In this document: one piece after another, positions 35,249-48,480 of the stretch | Layout of the letters: every line of letters starts with the position of its first letter | Position numbering within the stretch: position 1 is the first letter of the stretch | Origin: Quillaja saponaria | Lineage: Eukaryota; Streptophyta; Magnoliopsida; Fabales; Quillajaceae | Length of the DNA stretch: 64,000 bases | Reading direction: 5' to 3' | Assembly (NCBI GenBank): GCA_029379385.1 | Contig: CM055607.1 | Location: forward strand, 8,122,001-8,186,000 | Translations under genes and position numbers: made by a program | Notes under the pieces: generated by a model | Told to the model about the DNA's origin: nothing | Database searches by the model: none | Seen by the model: the letters and a program-made list of their open reading frames with translations, nothing else

Positions 35249-37990
35249 ATGGCTAAGGACGTTGAGGTTGCTGAGCGTGGGTCATTCTCTACCAAGGACT
35301 ATCACGACCCACCTCCGGCACCGCTTGTTGATGCGGAGGAGCTCACACAATGGTCCTTTTACAGGGCTTTGATAGCTGAGTATATTGCTACTCTGCTTTT
35401 CCTTTACATTACTGTTCTTACCGTCATTGGATATAAGAGCCAGACTGATCCTAACCTAAAAGCTGACCCTTGTGATGGGGTTGGGATTCTTGGGATTGCT
35501 TGGGCCTTTGGTGGTATGATCTTCGTTCTTGTTTACTGCACAGCTGGAATTTCAGGTGGGTCTTCCATCTTCACTGGGTCCTTCCAAAATAATGTCTATT
35601 CTAATTTTTAATTCTTTTTTCTGCCCACAGTTGAAATTTCTTGTTCGGGTTTTGCTATCTTTCTTATTTTCATTATTTACTCTGCCAACTATTTGTTCAT
35701 AGTCTCTGTAGTTGGCAGTTCATCACTGTAGAGAATATCGGCTCATTGAACTTCATGTTTCCTATGGATTTAATGCAGGGGGTCACATCAACCCAGCAGT
35801 TACATTCGGGCTCTTCTTGGCTCGCAAGGTGTCTTTGACCAGAGCTGTGTTGTACATGGTGGCTCAGTGCTTGGGAGCTATATCTGGTGTTGGGCTTGTC
35901 AAGGCCTTCCAAAAGTCTTATTACATCAGGTATGGTGGCGGAGCTAATAAGCTCGCTGATGGGTACAGCACAGGTGTAGGATTGGGCGCTGAAATCATTG
36001 GGACCTTTGTGTTGGTCTACACTGTGTTCTCTGCTACTGACCCCAAGCGGAGTGCTAGAGATTCCCATGTCCCTGTATGTACCTTTAATAACTCTGCCAT
36101 GTTATACTCTCCCATACTATACATGCTCTTTTTCATCATTTTGTGGTTTCCTCAATTGTGTGATTAGAGATGCATCTGATAAATTGGCCTGAATTTTAGT
36201 TGCAAAAATACAATATGCTAAATTAGAGAAGTAAATATGTTTGATTAAACTGCTTATATGTTGAATCATAACGACTGAAAGCTAATTGTAAACCAATTTG
36301 TAAATTGAGTAAAGTATTTTGGGCAAAATCATTGTGATAATGTTTGTACGACACTTGCAAAAGCAGATATTATAGACTGCGTACATTTTGAAAATGTAGA
36401 TTTTCTTTTGGGTAAGATAAGAAAAAATTTAGTACGTGCCCTGCTGTAGGTTGTCTCTGAATACGTTAATTTAACGTGTATCCCAGACATGTTTAGCAAT
36501 ACTTAAGTTCTAACAGATTTGAGTAGAAATTACATTATCAATGTATGTGATTTAGATCTTTTTATTGGTGGAGTTACAGTTACTACTGATTGTAAATAGA
36601 AGAAGGAAAGCCTTTGTGTTGTGCTTAAAAAACGTAGATTATAAATTGCTTAAAATGTGTGAAGAAATAAAGAATTATGGTAAAGCCATGCTTTAGTCTT
36701 CCTCCTTTATTTGGGGGCGGGGGGATAGTTAGAAGAAATTATGACATTGCCTCATTGTCCTTGATTTGGCTTTCTCAAGAAACTAAAAGATTAGATGGAT
36801 TGGGCTGTTTTTATTCCATGTCTTTCTTTCCTCTTTATCTTTTTTCTCTTTCTATTCCTCAACCCTTCAACTATCACAGACTTTCCATGCTAGTGTGGAG
36901 AGGATGCCCTTTAGTTGGAGATATGACCTGTGGGCATCATTGTGTATTGTTGCTATCTTTTCCTTTCACCAAATTTAACAAAAGGAATAATTGTTGTAAT
37001 TAAACGACTGGCGGCATGCGCTTGCTGAAGATGGGTCCGTGGGTTTCTGTGGGTTTGTGGTTGCTGTTTTAAGAGCCAGCAATTGCAAGGATATCCAATT
37101 CCACTTTCCGTTCCAAAAAGTGGATTCCATCATATTTGCTTTGCCGTTTTCTCTGCAGATCTGCTTTTATCTTTCTCTACCTTAAGTGGCTAACCCATCT
37201 AACCTACGTACAAAAAGAAAGCAAAGTTGCATTTACTTATGTCTGTCGCGCATATGTCGTTTTCTCAATCTTGGCAGACCTTTGTGGAAGTGTCCAGCTA
37301 CATCTAATTTATCTAATTTGTCACTATTTGCTTGGTGTTCTGTAGTCCCTTTGTAGTTCTCATTTTAAGATTCCAAATATTAGAAAGGGAATCATGGGCT
37401 TCACATGCATGTATGTCCCACAATTATTCATCGTGTGAATAATATTTAATTCAAACTTGTGATACTGATTTGGTTCACAGGCTTGATTTGAGTGTATTCG
37501 GCTGATATATTTAAATCAGTTTTTGAATTGAGTGTATTTGGTTGATATATTTAAATCAATTTTTTAATGATACTGTATTTGTAATTCAAGGTTTTGGCTC
37601 CTCTTCCAATCGGGTTTGCTGTGTTTGTGGTTCACTTGGCTACCATCCCAATCACTGGCACTGGTATCAATCCTGCTAGAAGTCTTGGAGCTGCTGTTAT
37701 CTACAACCAAGATAAAGCCTGGGATGACCAAGTCAGTATATATATCCACATGTTACTTGTTGTATTATATTTGTTTGGAATTATTTTTAAATGACGTGCA
37801 TCTCATGTTTTAGCTGAAAAAACAGAAATTAGGAAATTTATCTCATATTTTACTTCTTTTTGTCTTGCAGTGGATCTTTTGGGTTGGACCATTCATTGGA
37901 GCAGCCATTGCAGCCTTCTACCACCAATTCATCTTGAGGGCAGGTGCAGTTAAAGCTCTTAGTTCATTCAGGAGTAACCCCAGTGTTTGA
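35249..37990 (+). CDS. PIP2: Plasma membrane intrinsic protein, PIP2-type aquaporin
   Basis: Exons 35249-35555, 35779-36074, 37591-37731 and 37871-37990 give 287 residues, with the three-intron layout usual for plant PIPs. PIP2 tetramers are water channels (some also pass H2O2 or CO2) in the plasma membrane. The short N-terminus and the Ser-rich C-terminus ending SFRSNPSV mark PIP2 rather than PIP1. Both pore motifs are intact: HINPAV at 105-110 and GINPARS at 226-232. The aromatic/Arg filter can be read as His216, Thr225 and Arg231 with a Phe in helix 2. Loop D has RDSHVP with the conserved gating His199. C-terminal Ser residues match family phosphorylation sites. The ATG at 35249 ([11 protein letters not shown]) is chosen by family alignment. 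The 1.5-kb second intron contains a 40-bp tandem repeat. Subtype number within PIP2 cannot be assigned. Confidence 0.96.
37491..37569. repeat. 40-bp tandem repeat in PIP2 intron 2
   Basis: Two adjacent copies (37491-37530 and 37531-37569) share the core TGATATATTTAAATCA with few differences. They end about 20 bases before the exon 3 acceptor, in the region where the branch point should lie. Confidence 0.75.
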
Positions 37991-38290
37991 TTTCTAAGGT
38001 GCAGCTTTTTCTTTCTTTCCTCTTCATGGATTTGTGGAGGAAGAAGAAATTTGAAGAATGGAATTGAAATTCCAAGTAGAATAAAAGGGAGTGTTCTTGC
38101 TAGTGTTGGAAGTTTTCTTTCTTTAACTCTCAATTCCTTTTACAAGGAGTAGAAGGAGAGTTGATCTTGGGTTACATTGTAGATAATTCCTTTTGGAGCA
38201 CTTACCTTTGGGTTTACTTACAACTTGTCATCTTTTTCTAGTTTTCTTCTTTGTACTGATTTGGAATTTATAATAAAAAAAAATTATATG
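37991..38290 (+). terminator. PIP2 3' UTR and polyadenylation region
   Basis: After TGA at 37990 there is no further coding. An AATAAA-like TATAATAAAAAA lies near 38270, a plausible poly(A) signal. Confidence 0.45.
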
Positions 38291-39930
38291 GCTTGCCTTT
38301 TCTCTGTGTTTTATGGCAATTAAAAGAGGGGTTAAAGAAAACTGAAAAGATTGTTGGCTTTTTTATTATACTCAATTATGGAGAGAATTCTAAATTTCTG
38401 ATGACAATGACAACAAGTCTATGTTGCCTTGCTTTGCTTATAAGCAAAAGATCACCTCTCAATTGTCAAATATTCAATGAAAATGATAGTGTTAGAATCA
38501 ACTGGCATATAATTGCTCAATTTACTTTCTAAGTCAAGCAAACCTAACTTTTAAAGTTTGTCTCTTAATTGGGTCTTAACAAGAAACCAAGTCCAAAGAA
38601 TTTAATTAGTCCTGCATATTTAAAAAATCACGTTAAACACTCAGTTATGTAAGTATATTGTATTATTGGCCTAAAAAAATAATAATATATAAGAAAAATG
38701 ATCACATTTAATCATATAAGTTAATTAAATATATTTAACGTGAATATAAAGACTTCAAATACTCATTTCTTTCAAGAAAATTATGCAAATATATTTTATT
38801 ATTATTGCCTACCTCATTGGTGTCGCCAAGTTTTCTTATAAATTTTGACTTCCTTATTTTCTTTTCAATGTAATACTACAATCATTTTACAAAATGAAAG
38901 ATGAGCCAGAAGATTAATATAATTGTTGGTTTGAAGAGATTGAAATATTTCATTTGAAAATAGGTGGAGTGGGAAAAAAAATTCTTTGTCTGATTTATAT
39001 CTAAACTTCATATATATATTTGTTTTTTTTTTTAAATTTTCGTGTTAAAACAATTATATCATAATTAAATGTTAATTCTTTTAATGACAATGATGATGAT
39101 GATGATGCATGTTCATGCAATAAGTTTCACTATGAGAATGGTGACGGGGGAGAAATTTTGACAATGTGCTGGAGCCTGGATACATGGACTGCATCATTTG
39201 GTTTATCAAGAATGACAGATTATGATAGATTACACTACTTAGACTATGATTTTCTGGATACTATTATCATGTGTCATAATTTATTGTAATATCAATGTTT
39301 TATTTTAGACAAGAAAGGGTACCATTTTTTGTTTTCTTCTTTCTACATACTTATTAAGAATTTATGAAACAAAATTTAAAATATGTGGCTTGTCTTTTCT
39401 TTGTATTTTATGACCATTATTGTAATATTATAATTGTTCATAATAAAATATTTATTTTACATTTTTAAGTGAATTAATGATTAGTTGACATAACATCGAA
39501 GTAATAATTAAAAGTATATGAACTTTAAAAAGAAAATCGACTTGGTTGCCTCTAAAGAGGGGTAAAAGAAAAATGGAGGTTGTTGGCTTTTGTTCTATTC
39601 AAGAGCAGCGTTATGAAGAGAATTCTAAATTTCAAATGACAATTATGACAACAACCCTTTGTTGGCTTTAAAGAAGGGAATGGATCTAATGAAAAATGAA
39701 GGAAGGATTCATATCTTCTGTCCTATTTATGAAAATGGATTCTCTGGGTCCCTCTCTTTTATGAAATGTAAAATACATTTTTCCTTAAAAATAAATAAAT
39801 AATGAATTTAATAAAATGATGATTTCATCTCTTGAATATAATGTATTGTGTTATTTTAACAATCTTGATTACGTAAAAGACCTTTTTTGAGTCTCATCAG
39901 GTTCAATAAAGTGGTGTAATTGACCTTAAT
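38291..39930. other. AT-rich intergenic DNA
   Basis: No supported gene. Short (GAT)n tract near 39089-39107. A block around 38800-38990 (CCTCATTGGTGTCGCCAAG then TTTTCTTATAAATTTTGA) resembles 48500-48660, suggesting an old dispersed repeat. Confidence 0.45.
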
Positions 39931-41360
39931 TAATTTGCAAGTCTCTTTAAAAGCGATGTGTAATTAATTACTAATTAGTAATGGCTAATTGTAGAATGAA
40001 TGATTCTTTTTTTCTGATAGATTGTTGGAAAGGTGGGTAATTGGTGCTATTTTGCTTTCAGAGATTGCCCTTTAGAGAAGAGAAAAAAAAAAAAAAAAAA
40101 AACAGAAAGAAAAAAGTATCACCTTTGAATTTGTGAAAAGTTGAAGGTAATATTTAATAGAAAACACTCAAATCATAGTGGACATGAAACTGATAATATA
40201 AAATTTGTTAATTGAGTTAACAACAAATGAATTCAGAAAGTTTAAATGTAATCTATGACTAATAGATATAAGAGATGTCAAGCTTCGATTTGATTGAAAT
40301 AATGTCTTGAACACTATTTATAATATATTATAAAAAAAATTATCATAAATATTTTAGTCTCGATGTGATTGAATATTTGTTTAATTAGTTCGCATAGAAG
40401 TGTGTTTAAATTGGTTTGAAATATTTAATTGGCTGATTTATGAGTAAAATTGGAGCTATCCAGTCGGCCTAACTAGGTTTCTTAGTCTATTATGAGGCTT
40501 CGTAGTGGTTTGAGTAGATGGGCCGGGAAGAAAATATAGGTCTCAGAGATTAGCAAATAATTCTGAGCATTGGATTAGGCTGGTTATTTTTGTTGGTTCT
40601 ATTTTTTTGTCTTACCTTTTAGGCTGTAGGCCCTTAATATATGAGGCCCATACCTTTTTTTTTTTTTTCAAATAAAGTCCATTACTTTAGGCTTTATTTT
40701 ATTTTATTTTTTATTGATAGTTGGAAAAATAATAATAAATCTCATCAAGAAAAAAATAATAATTAAGCAAACATAGAAAGACTAACAGTTTGGAGGTTTT
40801 ATCCCGATAAGAAAACTACTAATAAATATCATGCGAAGAGACAAAACTAATTGAATTAATAGAAGATAATAAAAAGACGAAGAATAGTACTTTTTTATTA
40901 AAAAATAATAGGACTCAGAAGGTGAATTGCGTAAATTGGAATTGAAAATTAGATGAGTTAATTTAATTTTTTAACTCAATTCCAATAAATTGAGAAATAA
41001 CTATAAACATCATCTTTAAATTTTATAGGTAAACCCTGAAAATTATAATTCTAAAAGAAAATTCATCATATATTATTCGTATATATGATATCATTGTCAA
41101 CTACAACATGACAACACATCATGTTATATAGTTGATCACAAACCATTAGCAAGAAATATGTTGTTAGTGTTGACCCTTCCAAACAAAGATGATTATGACC
41201 TATTGGAGATGACAACAATTACCATACGACAATTACCATTGTTGGACCCACTAGAGATAACAACAACAAACATTGTCGTCGTACATATCGAAGACAGTGA
41301 CGAATACTATTAAAAATCACTAAAAACAATAGCCAAATATTTAAAGCACAATTTTAATTT
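39931..41360. repeat. 1.43-kb tandem duplication, copy 1
   Basis: Starts TAATTTGCAAGT and continues with AAGCGATGTGTAATTAATT. The same order of landmarks recurs 1,430 bases later: GATTCTTTTTTTCTGATAG, an A run, GGCCGGGAAG, CCCGATAAGAAAACTAC and GACAGTGACGAATACTAT. No transposon ends or transposase-like frame found. Confidence 0.88.
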
Positions 41361-42720
41361 TAATTTGCAAGTTTTTTTTGGTTAAAAGCGATGTGTAATT
41401 AATTACTAATTAGTAATGACTAATTGTAGAATGAATGATTCTTTTTTTCTGATAGATTGTTGGAAAGGTGGGTAATTGATGCTATTTTGCTTTAAGAGTT
41501 TGCCCTTTAGAGAAAAAAAAAAAAAAAAAAAAGAAACAGAAAGAAAAAAGTATCACCTTTGAATTTGTGAAAAAATTTAGTTGGAGGTAATATATAATAG
41601 AAAACATTCAAATCATAGTGGACATGAAACTGATAATATAAAATTTTTTAATTGAGTTAACAACATTTTGGTGGATTACTTATGAATTCAGAAAGTTTAA
41701 ATATAATCTATGATAAATAGATACAAGAGATGTCAAGTTTTAATTTGATTGAAAATAATCTCTTAAATGCTATTTATAATATATTACAAGAAAATTATCA
41801 TAAATATTTTAGTCTCGATTGACTTTTTGTTTAATTAGTTCGCATATATGATTCGAAGAGTGTTTAAATTGGTTTGAAATATTTAATTGGCTGATTTATG
41901 AGTAAAATTGGAGCTATCCAGTCGGCCTAACTGGGTTTCTTAGTCTATTACGAGGCTTTGTAGTGGTTTGAGTAGATGGGCCGGGAAGAATATATGAGGC
42001 CCATACCTTCTTTTTTTTTCAAATAAAGTCCATTACTTTAGGCTTTATTTTATTTTATTTTTTATTGATAGTTGAAAAAATAATAATAAATCTCATCAAG
42101 AAAAAAATAATAATTAAGCAAACATAGAAAGACTAACAATTTGGAGGTTTTATCCCGATAAGAAAACTACTAATAAATATCATGCGAAGAGACAAAACTA
42201 ATTGAATTAATAGAAGATAATAAAAAGACGAAGAATAGTACTTTTTTATCAAAAAAAAAATAGGACTTAGAAGGTGAATTGCGTAAATTGGAATTGAAAA
42301 TTAGATGAGTTAATTTAATTTTTTAATTTTATGAATACATTAATTTTTTTCTAATGAATTGAGAAATAACTATAAACATCATCTTTAAATTATATAGGTA
42401 AACCCTGAAAACTATAATTCTAAAAAGAAAATTCATCATATATTATTCCTATATATAATATCATTGTCAACTACAACATGACGACGCATCATGTTATACA
42501 GTCGACCACCAACCATTAGCAAGAAATATGTTGTCAGTGTTCCAAACAAAGATGATTATGACTTATTGGAGATGACAACAACTACCATACGACAATTATC
42601 ATTGTTGGACCCGCCAGAGATAACGACAAACATTGTCGTCAAACATATTGAAGACAGTGACGAATACTATTAAAAATCACTAAAAACAATAGTCAAATTT
42701 TTGAAGCACAATTTTAATTT
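41361..42720. repeat. 1.43-kb tandem duplication, copy 2
   Basis: Head-to-tail copy of 39931-41360 with small indels, including loss of a stretch after GGCCGGGAAG. Both copies end in AAGCACAATTTTAATTTTAA. A 60-codon frame at 42491-42673 is only partly open in copy 1, so it is not supported as a gene. Confidence 0.88.
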
Positions 42721-44190
42721 TAACTATTTACACGTTCTAAACTCATAAATTAAAATTTTAACTAATTTCAATTTTATTATAATTAGAATTGGTTTTACAA
42801 ATTAAAAATATATATAATTTCCATGCGTGTGTCCATTCGCAATATCGATTTTGAGACAATTTCATGTGGAAATGAGTGGAAGGAAAAAATGAGTGTCAAG
42901 GACGGCTAATACAAGGCAAAACCACTATGAGCACTATTCTTATTCTTGTCAACAAATCATCATTTTATAACTAAATATTAGTTCATGTATAATAGATTTT
43001 GCCATGCTTTATACAAGATTTTTCAATATAAAGTAAAATTTGTTTGTGCACTATTTGATTAAAATAATCCATTCACATAGAAATTACAAAATTTATAAAA
43101 ATTTTATTTCTCAAAATATTTCAAGAATATTCGTATTTTACTACTAGATTTTCTTTTTGCGCTAATATTTGTTAAGTCTATCAAATTAAGCAAATTGTAC
43201 CTATATTTTTAACCATAATTTGTAAATAACATAATCCGTTAAAATCATATTAATTTTAATTTTTTAAAAAACTAAAAAAATATATAAAAAAAAACCCTAC
43301 AATTAAAAAAGAGACGATTAACCTTTTTAATTTCATCATTTTTATTTATCTTTTAATGGCTTTGCCTGGTTGTAAGGTTTTCTTGATTGTTTTAAGTTTA
43401 AGGCTTAGTTGAGAAATTAATCCAGTGATGATGGGATTTGCTTCTTATTCTATCAAGAACAACATTTGCTTCTTGTTCTAGTGCAAAGCCCATTTTTTCT
43501 CAATGTTAGCAGAGCACAGCATCCTTAGGCACCACCTATAGCAAGGAGCTTAAGATTCAACAATCCATATTACCCATGGCAGCTTGATTTGCAATTAAAC
43601 TTCTTACATTGCTCACAGGAATTGATGATTCCAAGCATAGCCATCACCTTGATTTCCAATGCTTGGGCTGGTCTCCACCTCTACTAGAGGGTTCAAAAAA
43701 CAGGTTGATCTAGTAAAACAAAAACTAAATTGATATTGAGAGTTAAAGCTTTTTCGATCGTGTCATAAATTTGAAGATAGCAAACAAACTTACTTTTTGA
43801 CAAATAATAATTGACAATGTCATATGCAAGAAAATGTAACACGGATGAATAGGCCTAATAGGACTTACCTTCCCATTTCATTCTGGAAAAAAAGAAAAAT
43901 CATAATTTTGTATTTTAAAAATTTAGTTTGGATAATAATTAACAAAATAATAACGATAACCAAATTTTACCGACAAACTCTAAGTTTACTGAATGTTTTA
44001 TAACTCACGGTTACCATTAAATTTCTTCATTAATATTCAACACAGTCAAAGTTCGTCCTTTTCCCCAAAATTTAGAGAAATCTTTTTCGGGACCCGCTCA
44101 TTTTGTGCGCGCCCAGAGGGAATACCCCTAACCCCTTTTTCTCTACTGGTCCAATTAACCCCATTCTTGTTGACTTAAACTTTCCAGTTC
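42721..44190. other. AT-rich intergenic DNA before the small cysteine-cluster gene
   Basis: No supported coding region. The last 150 bases are less AT-rich and may hold the promoter and leader of the gene at 44216. Confidence 0.4.
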
Positions 44191-44215
44191 GATTTTTGAA
44201 GTGGTAGTAAAGAGA

Positions 44216-46584
44216 ATGCATCTATGGCCGTCCATGAAAATCAGGGACTCGTTCTCTGTAAACTACTTGAGAAAGCTCGAATGGAACCTCCATAGAATGA
44301 AAATTGAGAAACAAACTTCAAGAAATCAGAATCTATTGGACAACGAAGGAGGACAAGTCAATGGAATTGCGGAAGAGATACCCAATTCAAAGATTAATGA
44401 TGGGTTCGGAACTTTTTGCTGGGATATGTTGACGATTCTGTCTTGCTGCTGTTGTTGCTTCTGCTGCGGAGGTAAATAAACCCTTCGCCCTCTTCTTGAA
44501 TTTCCGTGTGTTTCTTGTTAATTTATATTGGAATATATGACTTGGGGCTTTGTTATTTTATTGAATTGGGTTCTCTGATTTACTTGATGCCTTGTTGAGG
44601 ACTATTGTACCATTCCCTTCTGGGGTGTACTCTATAGCTGTCTTGTGCTGGGTAACTTTTGAGTCTTGAGTCGAAATTTTAACAATCCTGATTGAAAACA
44701 CAGTTGACAACAAAAGTAGGAAGTAATCAAGAACTTCTTCTGGCCTTAAAAGCTAGAGTATATCCTCTGGCTATGTACTGTAGACACCTTCTACAGTGAT
44801 TTCTGCAGCAAAGGTAAGATTTTACCATGATAGAAAGGGATCATCTTAATGGTTCTTTCTGTCTCTTAAGAAATTTTGTTGCGAACCCAAATGGGGCTTA
44901 TACCTTAAAAAATTAACTAATCAAGCGACTAGGCAGGACTAGGAGAGAATAGTAACTTCAAATATAAACTTCATCACACGACTGAGTGAGGGTATGGCAT
45001 ACCTTCAAATATAGGTTGTGATCTGATGTGTATCGTAAATATGTTGAATTTACTCATAATGATGTCCTCAATTTTATGTATGTTTAGTTGAATAAAATAA
45101 ACAATTGATTGTTTGAATCTTTTGAAATTAATTTGAAATTGGGGTGGGGAGTAAGAGGGCCTAGTTACAAAATTGCACTATAGATAGAAGAGCTACTAAT
45201 CCAATATTACGATATTTGGAACTTTGACGAGCTATTGATACTCGGTACAAGGACTTCCTTTTAAAGATTTCCAAGCTTAAAATTAGCCACTTTTACTTGT
45301 CATTATTTCCATGTAAGGTGGATTTATTGCCTGCCTGAGTTTTACCAAGGATAATGACCACCGTGAGTCCGTGATTCATCTGTTGGGTGAGCTTGTGGGA
45401 CTTTAAAGTCGAGAATGGTGTAACATCACTCGTATCAAATGTTATTGCTAAAGAAAGTGACTTCGTTGTGAAACATTTGTTACTGAGATCACAAGATTGT
45501 ATACTGAAACCTTCCATAGACATTACTTTGGTATATATGCTTTTGTCTCTCCATTTCCCCTGTCCTCTAATTGTTTTTCTTATAATGTTTATGTTCGATA
45601 GGATTGAAGTCCAAGATTTAGCCTGTCTAAATTCACCACTGGCTTAATGGGGCTTCATTTGCTGACTATATGATGAAGTAAAAACAATCAAACAAGTGTC
45701 CTGATCACTTTGAACTAGTGTGTGTTCTTAACAATTTCGTTCCCCTCTTAACATAATTTTGAAGATAGAGGGGGTATATTAGATGAAAAGTGTGGTCCAT
45801 TGGGTTGGGTTTACTTAGAAGATGCTGTCTGAAAACGTCTTCAGTATATATTGGCTCTTAGACTGTTCAATTTACCTTGTAAGTTTGGATCGTTTCTTGT
45901 TGGGAGTTAGCATGTGGTAACCAAGGCAAAGTTTGATCACCTTTTAAGTGCTGTTAGTGAGTGAGTTGACGTTGATAAGATGAGTGTTCGGCAATGGCAG
46001 ATCGCACTCTTCCCCTTTTAGTGTCACTGATGGTGTAGATTCTTTTCTTGACTTAGGGGTCAATGGGACAGAGAGTTCTGATGCTGGTAGAGATATGCAT
46101 GGACAATGAACGAGGTGCATTTTGTGTCCTTTTATTATTTGATATGCCATTTTATAAAGAAGAATTAGTCAGTCTACAGCTAGCTAGCACTATGGGCCTA
46201 TGGCAATAGCAGTTATACTTTTCTCTAGTTAATGCTGAAAGTGCAAAGTGTGACATTTTGTATCAAACCTTGGTTCTGCATTCATCTATTTTTTACAAAG
46301 TAAGAAGTTCGCTGATTTAATTTTATTCCCTTTGCCATGAGTCCATGACTTATACTCTTCGGAAAATGATAGGTCAGTTCACTTGGAAGAATGAAAAAAA
46401 ATTGTTGTTCTGACTTGCAGGGGAGTATGGGATACATTATTTACTGCTGACTGTTGATCATTTTTGTATATTGAATTCTGTAACATACTCGTTTCAAATT
46501 TTTTCTTTCTTGGTTTATTTTGGTTTGTCAGAAAGAAAGGTTACCGTACAAGCAGTCCAGCAACAGAGAAAAAAGACGAAATGA
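44216..46584 (+). CDS. Small basic protein with a cysteine cluster, unrecognised
   Basis: Exon 44216-44471 encodes 85 residues. It starts MHLWPSMKIRDSFSVNYLRK, has a polar middle and ends in a hydrophobic, Cys-rich stretch MLTILSCCCCCFCCGG. It ends at a clean GTAAAT donor. The best in-frame continuation I can find is 46532-46584 after TTTGTCAG, which adds a short basic tail (ERKVTVQAVQQQRKKTK) and a stop, giving 102 residues. The intron would be 2.06 kb; another small exon inside it cannot be excluded. The Cys run resembles those in plant proteins that are palmitoylated or membrane-anchored, but that is inference. I do not recognise a named family. Exon 1 has coding-like composition against a much more AT-rich background, which is the main reason to believe it. 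Confidence 0.6.
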
Positions 46585-47600
46585 ATCTTTATTGTCTATT
46601 GGGTTTTACTTTCCACTAAAATGTGGCCATTTCTTGTACTCATTATATTTTCATACATCCCGTATGTGCATGCTCGGGGTTCTGATCACAAGATGTAGAT
46701 TTTTTTTTTTCTTTTGCCTTTTTAAATGCTTTAATATACACTCAGACATATAACTTTCAGTGTATATTCAAGATTGAGGAAAATATGTTGTGCATTACCT
46801 AATTGCAAATTGCAGTTTATGCTTTAATGATTTTGCTGTCAAACAACTTCACTTGTTATGATCCAACCTCAAATCCAGTCAATATAAACAGGAAATGCGT
46901 CAACATAATGAATTTGTATTCCTTTTCTGTTTTCTTTCTATTCTATTTTTATGGGAATTTTCTTTCTGTTCATTTTGTATTGATGGGGTTGTGATCTGCG
47001 GAGGTTTAAGTGCATTGAGTGAACTTGTATATTTCTGGGATTTTTTTTTTTTTTTTTTGATATGGATTTTCCTCTTTCAGTTTGTGTTGAAGAGAACTGA
47101 TGCGGCATTTGCTGGATCTGTGGTCTATCCTAGAATACTATATCAACTTACAAGTAGGAATAGTATTCTGCACAGCTTGTTGTACATTTCTTGATAATCA
47201 AATGAATTGTTTAATTGTACAGACCATAATGGTTTTATATGATTTTCACAGGTAAATGATCTTACATTTTTATTTTGCAAACCAATCTGAGGCATTAAGG
47301 TCTTGGAACACTTGTAATATTGTGAATCCCTTTATCTCTTTAATCAATGCAACAAGGGTGTAAAGTGAAAGCTATTTGTCATGTAATCTTTGTGTTTCTG
47401 GGGGGGGGGGGGATTCTAGATTTGAGCCCTATATAAAAGAAGGAAGAACAAAACACGACATGGGTGAAATTATCCCTTATTTTTTAATTCCATTTGTGGG
47501 AAGCCTATTGTCTGTGATCTTGAACTGCACAATAATTGTAGCCTGTCTCATAAAGCAATCATTTAGTTTCTGAAATTCTTGATTAATTTTCTCATTAACA
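46585..47600. other. Probable 3' UTR and downstream spacer
   Basis: T-rich, no supported gene. Holds a T run at about 47041-47059 and a 13-base G run at 47400-47412, unusual in this AT-rich DNA. Confidence 0.4.
47400..47412. repeat. (G)13 homopolymer
   Basis: Thirteen consecutive G. Such runs are often length-polymorphic and error-prone in sequencing. Confidence 0.85.
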
Positions 47601-48179
47601 TCAACTAATAAATTGGTCTGTAATGTGTCTATATGCTCACATGTACCACTCATAAGATGAATATTCATTCAGAAGCATAAGATGTCCCATTGCTCCAATT
47701 TTGTTGGGTTTTGTATTGATTTGATGGTAGGAGCCCGTCTCATAATGGGCCACAATGTCGTATCTTGAATAATCTCATGGGGTTAACCCCCGCACATAGA
47801 CATAGTCATATGTTACATAATTTGTTTTTGGAATTGGATTCGGCCAGTTTGAGTTGTCAAACAACCTTGCAGAAAATTATATGTGAAACTTTTTTTTTTA
47901 TTTTTAAAATAGATTTGGAAAGCTACAATAAATACAATTATTAAAATTTAAAATATTTTTAAGATAAGATAATACTTTATTAATTACATGGCACTCAAAA
48001 TATTATCAACAACTATACTAAATACTTTAGACTTTCATTTAGAAGAACTATACTTGTAAGAAAATTTTCAATTTATTTTTACAGATTTGTTTCATCTTCA
48101 TACATTGTAATAGTAGAAAGAATTTTTATAATAAATGTCACAATTTGTTAAAATGCAACAAAAATAATGTTTGACATTT

Positions 48180-48480
48180 AAAAGAGATTATGTAAAATGA
48201 GAGAGTTAATTCATAGATTCAATTGATCAAAAAAAAAATAAAAATAAGAGACTACGTGAAATGCATACTGTTTGGTGAACTTTATAAATACAATGAATCG
48301 TATGAGAAGTTCATAATAAAAATAAAAAGACCACATGAAATGTATATGTTTGGTGAACTTAATAAATACAACCAATTCGATGAAATTCTTTTCATAAAAG
48401 TAAAAAAATATGATATATTTAATATGGTCATCAATTTGCATATATCTTTTTTTCTTTTCTTTTTGAAAGATCATGTGAAC
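48180..48480. repeat. Degenerate ~80-base tandem repeat
   Basis: Two clear units share GTTTGGTGAACTT, ATAAATACAA and CATAAAA in order (about 48247-48325 and 48327-48408). Weaker flanking units have GAGATTATGTAAAATG and GATCATGTGAAC at the equivalent start. Confidence 0.6.

Noticed and set aside
42491..42673. 60-codon frame in the second 1.43-kb repeat
   Set aside because: The matching stretch in the first copy is not equally open; most likely chance or old debris.
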